Assembly: GCA_021741145.1 (NCBI GenBank)
Contig: JAIOYK010000056.1
Location: forward strand, 1-36,484
Reading direction: 5' to 3'
DNA: 36,484 bases
Origin: Rhodospirillum sp.
GTDB lineage: Bacteria > Pseudomonadota > Alphaproteobacteria > Rhodospirillales > Rhodospirillaceae
Part shown: positions 24,018 through 30,850 of the stretch, one piece after another
How the letters are laid out: each line of letters begins with the position of its first letter
Position numbering within the stretch: the stretch's first letter is position 1
Position numbers and translations under genes: made by a program
The notes under the pieces: generated by a model
Seen by the model: only the letters and a program-made list of their open reading frames with translations
The model's database searches: none
What the model was told of the DNA's origin: nothing

Positions 24018-24902
24018 TCAGGTCGCCCGCCGTCGGAAGGCGGCGGGCGTTACTCCGAAAGCCGTCGAGAACATGCGGGTCAGGTGGGCCTGATCAGTGA
24101 ATCCGCAATCGGCGGCCACGGCCTTGACCGGCAGATCCGTCGTCGCGAGAAGCCGCTTTGCCCGGTCAAGTCGTCGCGCCGTCACGAAGGCATAGGGTGG
24201 CTTACCGAACCCCTGGCGGAAGCGTTTGGCGAAAAGGCAGGGGCGGAGCCCTAGGGCCTCCGCCATGCCCTTGAGGTCGATCGGCATGGCCAGTTCGGCG
24301 TCGATGTACTCCACGATCAGACGCTTTTCCCTGGGCGAAAGGGTGCCGCTTGGACGCGCGGTGGGCATGCGAATGGAGGCGTAACGGCGCAGAAGATGCA
24401 CGACCAACCCCCGCGCCATGGCGTCCACATAGAGCGGTCCGCCTAACCCTTGGACGCGGGCTTCCTGGGCGATGGCCTGGATCGCCGCGGTCATGACCGG
24501 ATCGTCCGCGCGGAGCACGTCGTTCAGCGTGACTTCGCTTACCGAGCAATCCATGACTTCACTGGCGACCTCGGCCACCAAGACGCCCGACAGGTAGACA
24601 TGGGTGACGTCGATCGGTTCTTGCCAGTGCCAATAGGCCCGTTGGGCGCGGGTCAACAGAGAGGCCGCGCCGGGACCCAATGTGTCATGGGTCCAGCGGC
24701 CATCGAAGCGGCGCCTCATCGGCGTGCTTCCCGCGCTATAGCTCACCAGCATGAAGTCGCGCATCGCCGGAACGATGACATTCTGGCCGTCGTAATGGTA
24801 GGACCGCGAAGCGACCTGCTTCCAGCCGAGTCCATCACTGGCCGAAAGCAGGCGGCCCGGCACCCATTCGGGCAACTCTTCATGGGCAATAAGCCCGTTC
24901 AT
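24018..24902 (-). CDS. AraC-family transcriptional regulator
   Basis: 294 residues from the ATG at 24902, which follows AGGGAGGAACCG. The N-terminal ~190 residues are a ligand-binding type domain without a clear cupin motif; the C-terminus (about 195-294) has two helix-turn-helix units: IDLKGMAEALGLRPCLFAKR and LPVKAVAADCGFTDQAHLTR, then MFSTAFGVTPAAFRR, the AraC signature. It converges on the monooxygenase gene with 22 bases between stops and lies downstream of the esterase-like gene. A role in switching on the monooxygenase/esterase genes in response to the ketone is likely but inferred. Confidence 0.9.
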   Translation of the reverse strand: MNGLIAHEELPEWVPGRLLSASDGLGWKQVASRSYHYDGQNVIVPAMRDFMLVSYSAGSTPMRRRFDGRWTHDTLGPGAASLLTRAQRAYWHWQEPIDVTHVYLSGVLVAEVASEVMDCSVSEVTLNDVLRADDPVMTAAIQAIAQEARVQGLGGPLYVDAMARGLVVHLLRRYASIRMPTARPSGTLSPREKRLIVEYIDAELAMPIDLKGMAEALGLRPCLFAKRFRQGFGKPPYAFVTARRLDRAKRLLATTDLPVKAVAADCGFTDQAHLTRMFSTAFGVTPAAFRRRAT

Positions 24903-24930
24903 CACGGTTCCTCCTCCCTGAACGGCGAAG

Positions 24931-24961
24931 GGGCGAAGGACGGCGGCGGCGTCCTTCGCCC
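24931..24961 (-). terminator. Hairpin between the esterase-like and AraC genes
   Basis: Perfect 12-bp stem GGGCGAAGGACG / CGTCCTTCGCCC with a 7-base loop, 17 bases beyond the esterase stop. No T-run. It probably ends or weakens the esterase transcript before the regulator. Confidence 0.6.
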
Positions 24962-24978
24962 GGTGTCGAAACCTGGGA

Positions 24979-26172
24979 TCAGCTCCCTTTGCTGGCGGCC
25001 AGGGACTGGTAGGCGGCGGTTTCGAAGTCGAGGTACCCGGTGAAGGAGACAGGGTCGCCGAACGGCAGGATCTGCGTGGCCCAATAGCCCCCCAGTCCGG
25101 TCTCCCGGTCGATCCAGAAAAAGCTGTTGGCCAAACCCGCCCAGCCAATGGCTCCCGCCGGGCGCCCCGTGGGGGCCCTCTCGGAATTGACCATGAAAGT
25201 ATAGGACCAGTCCTTTTTCAGGCCCGGGAAGAATTCAGCGTCGTTCGAAAGGGAGGGGATCACGCCAGGGAGCATGATGACCTTTTGGGGCGGGACCAGG
25301 GCTCCCTTGACCGCCCAGGCCACGGTTTCAGGTTCCAGGACCCGGCCATGGGGTCCGGCCCCATCGTTGAGCCACATGCGGATGAATTTCATGTATTCGG
25401 GGACCGTGGCGTAGAGCCCATGCCCCCCCATGTCGACCTCGGGATTGTCCGGCAGGAAGAAATCGTCCATCGGGGTCAAGGCGCCTTCCGCGCTCCGGGC
25501 GTGGATGAGCGCGGTCCGCGATTTCATCGCGTCGGTGCGGGTGAAGGCGATCTCGCCCATGCCCAGCGGATCGAAGACGCGGTCGCGCATCACATCGCCC
25601 AGACGCGTTCCGCGAATCCCCTCCACGACCTGGCCAACCCAGTCGATATTGCTGCCATATTCCCACCGGGTGCCGGGATCGAACAGCAGAGGCGTCTCGA
25701 TACTGGCCCGCGAGGCCGCCACCACGGAGGGCTGGCCATGCTCCTCGGCCATGCGCTTATAGGCTTCGTTGAAGAAATCATAGCCGAAGCCAGCGGTGTG
25801 CAGCATGAGTTGGCGGGTCGTTACGTCGCTTTTTGGCGGGCGGAGCATCGGCTGGCCCGCGGTGTCGAACCCCTCGATGACCTGTAGTTTTCCGATGGCC
25901 GGGGCGTAGTCCTTGGCTGGCGCGTCGAGGTCGAGAAGGCCCTCTTCCACGCATTGCAGGGCCGTCGTTCCGGTGATCGCCTTGGTGGTCGAGAAGATGG
26001 CGAACACCGTATCCTCGGTCATCGGCGTTCCGTCCAGGCGGCGCTCTCCCGCCGCCCCGGAATAGATGTCGGCCTCCCGGTTGGTGACCATGGCCACCAC
26101 GCCGGGAACGCGGGACGCACCCGTCACCAGGCCGTTCAGAATGTCGTCGCAGGTCGCTTTTAGATTTTTCAT
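24979..26172 (-). CDS. Serine beta-lactamase-fold hydrolase (family VIII esterase-like)
   Basis: 397 residues without a signal peptide, so cytoplasmic. The nucleophile motif SxxK is STTK (61-64) in [17 protein letters not shown]; the general-base tyrosine lies in [17 protein letters not shown], and [15 protein letters not shown] is in the place of the third motif (KTG in lactamases, W-x-G in esterases). This combination is that of class C beta-lactamase-like esterases such as EstB. Beside a Baeyer-Villiger monooxygenase an esterase that splits its product into alcohol and acid is the obvious role. True beta-lactam hydrolysis is unlikely given the cytoplasmic form and altered third motif. Confidence 0.87.
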   Translation of the reverse strand: MKNLKATCDDILNGLVTGASRVPGVVAMVTNREADIYSGAAGERRLDGTPMTEDTVFAIFSTTKAITGTTALQCVEEGLLDLDAPAKDYAPAIGKLQVIEGFDTAGQPMLRPPKSDVTTRQLMLHTAGFGYDFFNEAYKRMAEEHGQPSVVAASRASIETPLLFDPGTRWEYGSNIDWVGQVVEGIRGTRLGDVMRDRVFDPLGMGEIAFTRTDAMKSRTALIHARSAEGALTPMDDFFLPDNPEVDMGGHGLYATVPEYMKFIRMWLNDGAGPHGRVLEPETVAWAVKGALVPPQKVIMLPGVIPSLSNDAEFFPGLKKDWSYTFMVNSERAPTGRPAGAIGWAGLANSFFWIDRETGLGGYWATQILPFGDPVSFTGYLDFETAAYQSLAASKGS

Positions 26173-26301
26173 TGTTTCCTCCCTTAGGCCTTAAAACTGG
26201 AGTGTCTGGCGGAGGACGTCTGTCCTGGATCGGCGAGCCCTGTTCGGCTTCGGAAAAATACCGTCTGGGTTCCCCGCTTATCGGCCCGCTTGTCGCCCCA
26301 C

Positions 26302-27312
26302 CTATCGAATGACGCGGGCTCGGGCGCGGGTCTGGGAGGGCAATTCGCCGTAGCGTTCGCGGTACAGTCCGGCAAGCGCGCCGAAATTCACGAACCCCCA
26401 GTCCGAGGCGATATGGCCGATGGACCGGTCGGCGGACGCCGTTTCCAGGTCGGCGCGGAAACCCTCAAGCCTGCGCGCGGCGAGGAAGTCGCGCGGCGTG
26501 AATCCCCGGAAGCGCCGAAAGCCGCCGGACAGGGTGCGCGCCGAGACACCCACGCGCCGTGCCACCTCCCCGATGGTGGGGGCTTCCCGCGCTTCGGCTT
26601 CCAGGATTTCCTCGGCGCGACGCACGTAATACGGGGCGGCGGCCCGCGCGCCCAGGTCCAACCGAATGCCCGCGCCAACCGCCCATTCCCTCAGAAGCTC
26701 AAGGCACATGATTTCCTCGAGATGGCGCCCCAAAACCCCATCTCCAGGTATTGGGATCGGCCTGTTCACGGCCTGGGCGGCGTATTCGAGCAACCGGAGC
26801 CAGGGAGATTGGGGACCACCGAACTTGAGCCGCCGGGTCCAAAGCGTGTCATCGGGGATAAATCCAAACCATCGTTCGGCCGTTTCCCCCATGAGGTCGT
26901 GGGGGATGGTCAGGTTGAACTGCATGTGCTCTGGATCCCCGTCTAGCCAGTAGTCGGTCCGGGAGCAGTCGACAACCAAGCTTTCCCCCGCGCGGGTGGT
27001 CGCGGGTTGGCTGTCATATTTGTGGCTTAGAGTGCCTCGGATCGTATTCAAGACCAGGATATTTCCCGCGTCCGGGTCGAATTGGTCGAGGTGAATTCCG
27101 GTGCCATAGGAAAATCGCGTCATGGTGACCCGACCGGCCTTGGCCGACAGCATCGTGGCGTCGGGGCGGGACAGCCGCTCCAACGGGCGCACGCGGTAGG
27201 GCATGTAGACGGCTTTACAGAATTCCTGAATTTCGTCCCAATCCGTCGAATGGGTCCGACCGGTTCGAGCCGGTGGTCCCGATCCATTCCGGTTGAGAGC
27301 CTTCTCCAACAT
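26302..27312 (-). CDS. AraC-family transcriptional regulator (AraC-binding-like N-terminal domain)
   Basis: 336 residues from the ATG at 27312, with AAAGGGGGG before it. The N-terminal two thirds match the AraC_binding_2 type (SYGTGIHLDQFDPDAGNILV, GESLVVDCSRTDYWLDGDPEHM); the C-terminus has the tandem helix-turn-helix (PTIGEVARRVGVSARTLSGG FRRFRG and SIGHIASDWGFVNFGALAGL YRERYG). It lies 130 bases upstream of the esterase on the same strand. Unlike the other AraC protein (24018-24902) it belongs to a subfamily that often activates aromatic or cyclic compound degradation. Probably the second regulator of the ketone module. Confidence 0.88.
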   Translation of the reverse strand: MLEKALNRNGSGPPARTGRTHSTDWDEIQEFCKAVYMPYRVRPLERLSRPDATMLSAKAGRVTMTRFSYGTGIHLDQFDPDAGNILVLNTIRGTLSHKYDSQPATTRAGESLVVDCSRTDYWLDGDPEHMQFNLTIPHDLMGETAERWFGFIPDDTLWTRRLKFGGPQSPWLRLLEYAAQAVNRPIPIPGDGVLGRHLEEIMCLELLREWAVGAGIRLDLGARAAAPYYVRRAEEILEAEAREAPTIGEVARRVGVSARTLSGGFRRFRGFTPRDFLAARRLEGFRADLETASADRSIGHIASDWGFVNFGALAGLYRERYGELPSQTRARARVIR

Positions 27313-27671
27313 CCCACGCCCCCCTTTTGCGAAGCGATTGCACTCTCAAGATACCATGGACGCGGGAAGGGGCTGGCTTTTTAACGGGGTTTTGAATGCG
27401 ACTTTAGTCCTGGTTTCTTGGCGGTTCGGGAGTCTGAAGGGGGTGGTTCTTCCCTCCACTTAACCCCGTTCGCTGGGCCACCATCATCTCCGCTCAGGCC
27501 AATGGCCACGTCCAGAATCGTGAAACTCATGCCGTCCACCCAAGGAACGCATCACTTGCCTTGAGAGTAATCTCTTAGGAAGAGGCCTTTGATAAAAAAG
27601 CGAGGAACGCGCCTATCTCTCGCTAAGATAAGGAGGTGTTCTAATGCGCTCGTTATGGGGTTAAATAGGAA
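27313..27671. other. Non-coding stretch upstream of the AraC gene
   Basis: About 360 bases, less GC-rich than the flanks, with no supported gene. It must hold the promoter of the AraC-family gene at 27312 and the space beyond the cheW terminator. No clear sigma-70 pair or inverted repeat was picked out. Confidence 0.4.
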
Positions 27672-27700
27672 AAGGCGCGGGACTTGGAGTCTCGCGCCTT
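27672..27700 (-). terminator. Intrinsic terminator of cheW
   Basis: Read on the minus strand: AAGGCGCG, one mismatch, GACT, loop CCA, AGTC, then CGCGCCTTTTCC. The stem of about 12 pairs ends in a T-run, 42 bases after the cheW stop. A clear rho-independent terminator. Confidence 0.8.
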
Positions 27701-27742
27701 GTTCGGCGGTTTGTATGGCCCCAGACTGGGACTGTGCCGGGG

Positions 27743-28246
27743 TCAGTTCGAGTTGAAAGCCAGGAAGGTGTCCACGTCCAAAACCACCAGCAGTTCCCCG
27801 TCCAGGCGCACGACGCCCGTTGAAATGGATCGCCAGCGGGCGTCGAGGGTGGTTGGGTTGGGCTCGATCCGAGCCACGGCCAGATTCTGCACATTGCCCA
27901 CCGAGTCCACCATCAGACTGTAGAGTTCGTTGCCCTGCTCCACGGTCACGCACATGACATTGCCGCCGCCCTTCTTGGCCTTCAGGCCCAGGCGCTTGCG
28001 GACATCGATCACCGTAACGATGCGACCACGCAGGTTGATGGCGCCAGCCACTTCGGGCGGGGCCAGGGGGATTCGCGCGATCTTTTCCGGGATCAGGATG
28101 TCCTGCACCTGCTCCACGGGGATGCCAAACAATTGCTTTTCCACGTAGATGGTAACGAAGACCTGTTCGCTTGCAGCGGTGACGGCACCGCCAGCCGGAA
28201 CGGTGGTCAAGGATCGGCTTTCGCTGGCCGGGGTAAGCTGGTTCAT
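27743..28246 (-). CDS. cheW: CheW-like chemotaxis coupling protein
   Basis: 167 residues. A flexible 28-residue head is followed by a single CheW domain: VFVTIYVEKQLFGIPVEQVQ DIL, then PPEVAGAINLRGRIVTVIDV RKRLGL and LVVLDVDTFLAF at the end. CheW links methyl-accepting receptors to the CheA kinase at the cell pole. No cheA, cheY or receptor genes are in the window, so it is a stand-alone cheW, flanked by its own promoter region (28247-28418) and terminator. It may serve a major che cluster elsewhere. Confidence 0.92.
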   Translation of the reverse strand: MNQLTPASESRSLTTVPAGGAVTAASEQVFVTIYVEKQLFGIPVEQVQDILIPEKIARIPLAPPEVAGAINLRGRIVTVIDVRKRLGLKAKKGGGNVMCVTVEQGNELYSLMVDSVGNVQNLAVARIEPNPTTLDARWRSISTGVVRLDGELLVVLDVDTFLAFNSN

Positions 28247-28412
28247 GGACTAGTCCTCGACATGATCGTTCCCTTGGGGGTCCGACCCATGGATAGGTCG
28301 GTTCCGTCGGGGGAAAAGGTTTACCCGCGTGGCCCCCGCCCTTTGTTTATAGTCCCTAGACCAGGGGAACATCAAGAACCCCGTTTAAAAACTGAAACGC
28401 GAAGGCCGAGAA

Positions 28413-28428
28413 TATGACTTAAGTCATA
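28413..28428. repeat. 16-bp perfect palindrome over a stop codon
   Basis: TATGACTTAAGTCATA spans the last codons and stop of the membrane protein gene (stop at 28419-28421), upstream of the cheW promoter region. Could be an operator for cheW or chance. Confidence 0.35.
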
Positions 28429-29864
28429 GTCCGAGCCAGGAAAGCGACATAGGCGCTGAGCAGCAGACCGCAAACCAGGACGAACGCGCCATTGTACCGC
28501 AGGCCAAAGTCCAGAGGCGTGATTCGGATCACCTTGGAATGCGCGATGCTCGAGGAAATCAGGACCGAGGCCGTGAACGGCGACGAGGCCGCCACCAGAC
28601 ACCAGCCCCCGGCATAGGCCACGGCCATCACGGTGGCGGGCAGGCCCAGGACCTCCGGCGCGGGCATGGCCGCGGCCAACAGGGTGACCGACAGGACGGG
28701 ACTCATGCCCAACTGTCCACCCAGAAGGGCCAGCCAGGGGACGATGGCCAGCGGGACCCAGGCGGGCATGTTCAGATGGGTCAGCAGATCGACAATTCGG
28801 TCGACGGGGATGAAAGCCGAGACGATCACCCCCAGGAAGGCCGCGGAGCCGACGATGGCCAGTTCGTGGTGGTAGGCGGGAAAGGTGTCGCGGACATGCA
28901 GCCCCAAGCGGTGCCCCGTTTCCGCCAGGGCTCCCCCCAGGCCCAGGTCCGTCCGGGATTGGGTGAACAGCCATCCCGCGGCCACCAGGGGGATCATCAA
29001 CATCACCGAGACCACCAGGCGGGCCTCCAGGATCCGGCTCAGGCCCAATCCCAAGCCCATCAAGCCGATCACCAGGGCGAGAATGGGCAGCACCAGGGCC
29101 CAGGAGCCGTCTTCCTCCTCTTCACCGGTCGCGGGCAGGGGTGGCCCCACCTTGAAGCGGGCCCGGGCGATCCGGTCCAGAGTCCAGCCGACCAGGGTGA
29201 AGGCCGCGGCCAGGATCAGCAGCCAGGGGACCTCCTCCTCCCAGGTCATGCCGGGCAGGGCGGTGAGGATGACCGCCTGGCTGACGGTCAGCGGCGACCA
29301 GGAAAGCGTGGTGGAAAAACCCCGGTTCACCGCCTGGATCATGCGCAGGCGTTTCACCGCGGCCCGCTTGGCGCGGTCGGCGTCCTTCTCCGGTGTGTCG
29401 GCCTCCCGCGTTCCCTCGGTCACCATGGCGCCGAGCAAGGGAATGACGCCAAAGTTTAGGATGATGCCGAAGAGCTGTCCCCCCAGGTTAAGGGCCAGAT
29501 AACGCCAACCCGGCTTGCGACGGGAGAGGAACAGGCCGCAGCGGCGCACCACGCCGGAGGTGGCCGCGGCCTCCCGCAGCATGCCGAAGGCGGTGAACAG
29601 GGCGCAGATGAACCCCACCCGGTGGATGGCGCCGCGCAGGTCCCCGGGGGATACGGCACCGGACCATAGGGCGTAGGTGGACAGTCCCAGACATAGCCAG
29701 ATGAAGGCCCGCCCGGACCGTCGAGTGCGCGGCCAGACCAGCAATAGGAAGACGATCAGGGCGCCCAGGGTTGCCCAGTCCCAGAACCGCGGAGCACCCA
29801 ATTCCACCGCCAGGGTGGAGAGAACAGCGAGCAGGAGAACCGGTCCGGAAAGCTGTCGGATCAC
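28419..29864 (-). CDS. Polytopic membrane protein of unknown function
   Basis: 481 residues from a GTG at 29864 that overlaps the transglutaminase stop. About 11-12 hydrophobic segments, with a charged cytoplasmic loop near residues 155-175 (DTPEKDADRAKRAAVKRL) and an acidic loop near 250 (ATGEEEEDGSW). The two halves each carry a glycine/proline-rich re-entrant-like stretch (FGVIPLLGAMVTEG; GGQLGMSPVLSVTLLAAAMP), a layout seen in ion-transporter superfamily carriers, but I recognise no specific family. It is the last gene of a coupled operon with an ATP-grasp/alpha-E protein and a transglutaminase-like protein. It may export or anchor the product of those enzymes; this is speculation. Confidence 0.75.
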   Translation of the reverse strand: MIRQLSGPVLLLAVLSTLAVELGAPRFWDWATLGALIVFLLLVWPRTRRSGRAFIWLCLGLSTYALWSGAVSPGDLRGAIHRVGFICALFTAFGMLREAAATSGVVRRCGLFLSRRKPGWRYLALNLGGQLFGIILNFGVIPLLGAMVTEGTREADTPEKDADRAKRAAVKRLRMIQAVNRGFSTTLSWSPLTVSQAVILTALPGMTWEEEVPWLLILAAAFTLVGWTLDRIARARFKVGPPLPATGEEEEDGSWALVLPILALVIGLMGLGLGLSRILEARLVVSVMLMIPLVAAGWLFTQSRTDLGLGGALAETGHRLGLHVRDTFPAYHHELAIVGSAAFLGVIVSAFIPVDRIVDLLTHLNMPAWVPLAIVPWLALLGGQLGMSPVLSVTLLAAAMPAPEVLGLPATVMAVAYAGGWCLVAASSPFTASVLISSSIAHSKVIRITPLDFGLRYNGAFVLVCGLLLSAYVAFLARTMT

Positions 29865-30850
29865 GGAGCGGTCCTGGCGACGGACAGGGGGGGCTCCAGC
29901 CGGGTGATGCCGCGGCCAGCGGGTTTAAGGGTTACCGCCACGTCGATAATCTGGGCCCCACCGCCGAGCATCACGCCCTTGATGGGGCTGACATCCTCGA
30001 AATCCCGACCCCAGGCGACCGTCACATGTTCCCGGGTGACCATCTTGTCATTGGTCGGATCCAGGTCCACCCAGCCCCCGTTGGGCGCCTGGGAGCACGG
30101 AACGTAGACCGAGATCCAGGCGTGACTGGCGTCGCCGCCCTCCAGGTGTTCGCCGCTCTCCTCCACCTGGGTCAGCACGTAGCCGCTGACATAGCGGGCG
30201 GCCAAGCCCAGGGAGCGCAGACAGGCGATTTGCAGGTGGGCGAAGTCCTGGCAGACCCCCCGGCGCTTGGTCAGAACCTCTTGTAGGGGGGTGGCGATGG
30301 TGGTGGCGGTCGGGTCGTAGGTGAAGTCGCGGTGGATGCGACTGGTCAGATCCAACGCCCCTTCCAGGATGGGCTGTCCGGCTGGGAAGGACTCTTCCGC
30401 GTAAGCGCGGATATTGGCCGTGGTGACCACATGGGGGCTGTCGTAAAGCACCTGGCAGGCGTCTAGGGTGTCGGCACCGAACCCCTCGCGTAGACGCAGG
30501 GCCACCTCCTCCCAGGGCGGCGTGAGGCTGGCGTCGGGTCTGGGGGGCGGGATGACCTTCACCCGACATTCGGAAATCACGGTCAGGCTGGTATGGGGTT
30601 CGGACAGGGAAAAGCTGGTGACCGTATTGCCGAAGTAATCCTGCCGTTCCGACCGGACCTGGGGCAGGGGGCTGGCCCGCAAATGGGTCGAAAGGACCTG
30701 CTGGGTTCCGAAGCTCCGGGGACGCAGATGGGCGCTTTGGTGGGAGACCGTCACCGATCTGGAATACCGGTAAGAGGTCACATGTTCCACGTCGTAGGTG
30801 ACCGGCGCGGGGGCGGCCCCCGGAGCGGAGGACTTAAGGGGGGCGGTCAT
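29861..30850 (-). CDS. Transglutaminase-like cysteine protease family protein
   Basis: 329 residues, cytoplasmic (no signal). An N-terminal bacterial transglutaminase-associated domain (YDVEHVTSYRYSRSVTVSHQ, HLRPRSF) is followed by the papain-like core with Cys200 in KRRGVCQDFAHLQIACLRSL, His243 in GDASHAWISVYVP and an aspartate in GWVDLDPTND. All three catalytic residues are present. Such proteins are regularly encoded with circularly permuted ATP-grasp and alpha-E proteins, as here; the set is thought to make or cleave peptide/isopeptide bonds. The start overlaps the stop of the ATP-grasp gene. Confidence 0.92.
   Translation of the reverse strand: MTAPLKSSAPGAAPAPVTYDVEHVTSYRYSRSVTVSHQSAHLRPRSFGTQQVLSTHLRASPLPQVRSERQDYFGNTVTSFSLSEPHTSLTVISECRVKVIPPPRPDASLTPPWEEVALRLREGFGADTLDACQVLYDSPHVVTTANIRAYAEESFPAGQPILEGALDLTSRIHRDFTYDPTATTIATPLQEVLTKRRGVCQDFAHLQIACLRSLGLAARYVSGYVLTQVEESGEHLEGGDASHAWISVYVPCSQAPNGGWVDLDPTNDKMVTREHVTVAWGRDFEDVSPIKGVMLGGGAQIIDVAVTLKPAGRGITRLEPPLSVARTAP

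Noticed and set aside
24979-26172. Antibiotic beta-lactamase
   Set aside because: No signal peptide and no KTG third motif; the context with a Baeyer-Villiger enzyme favours an esterase.
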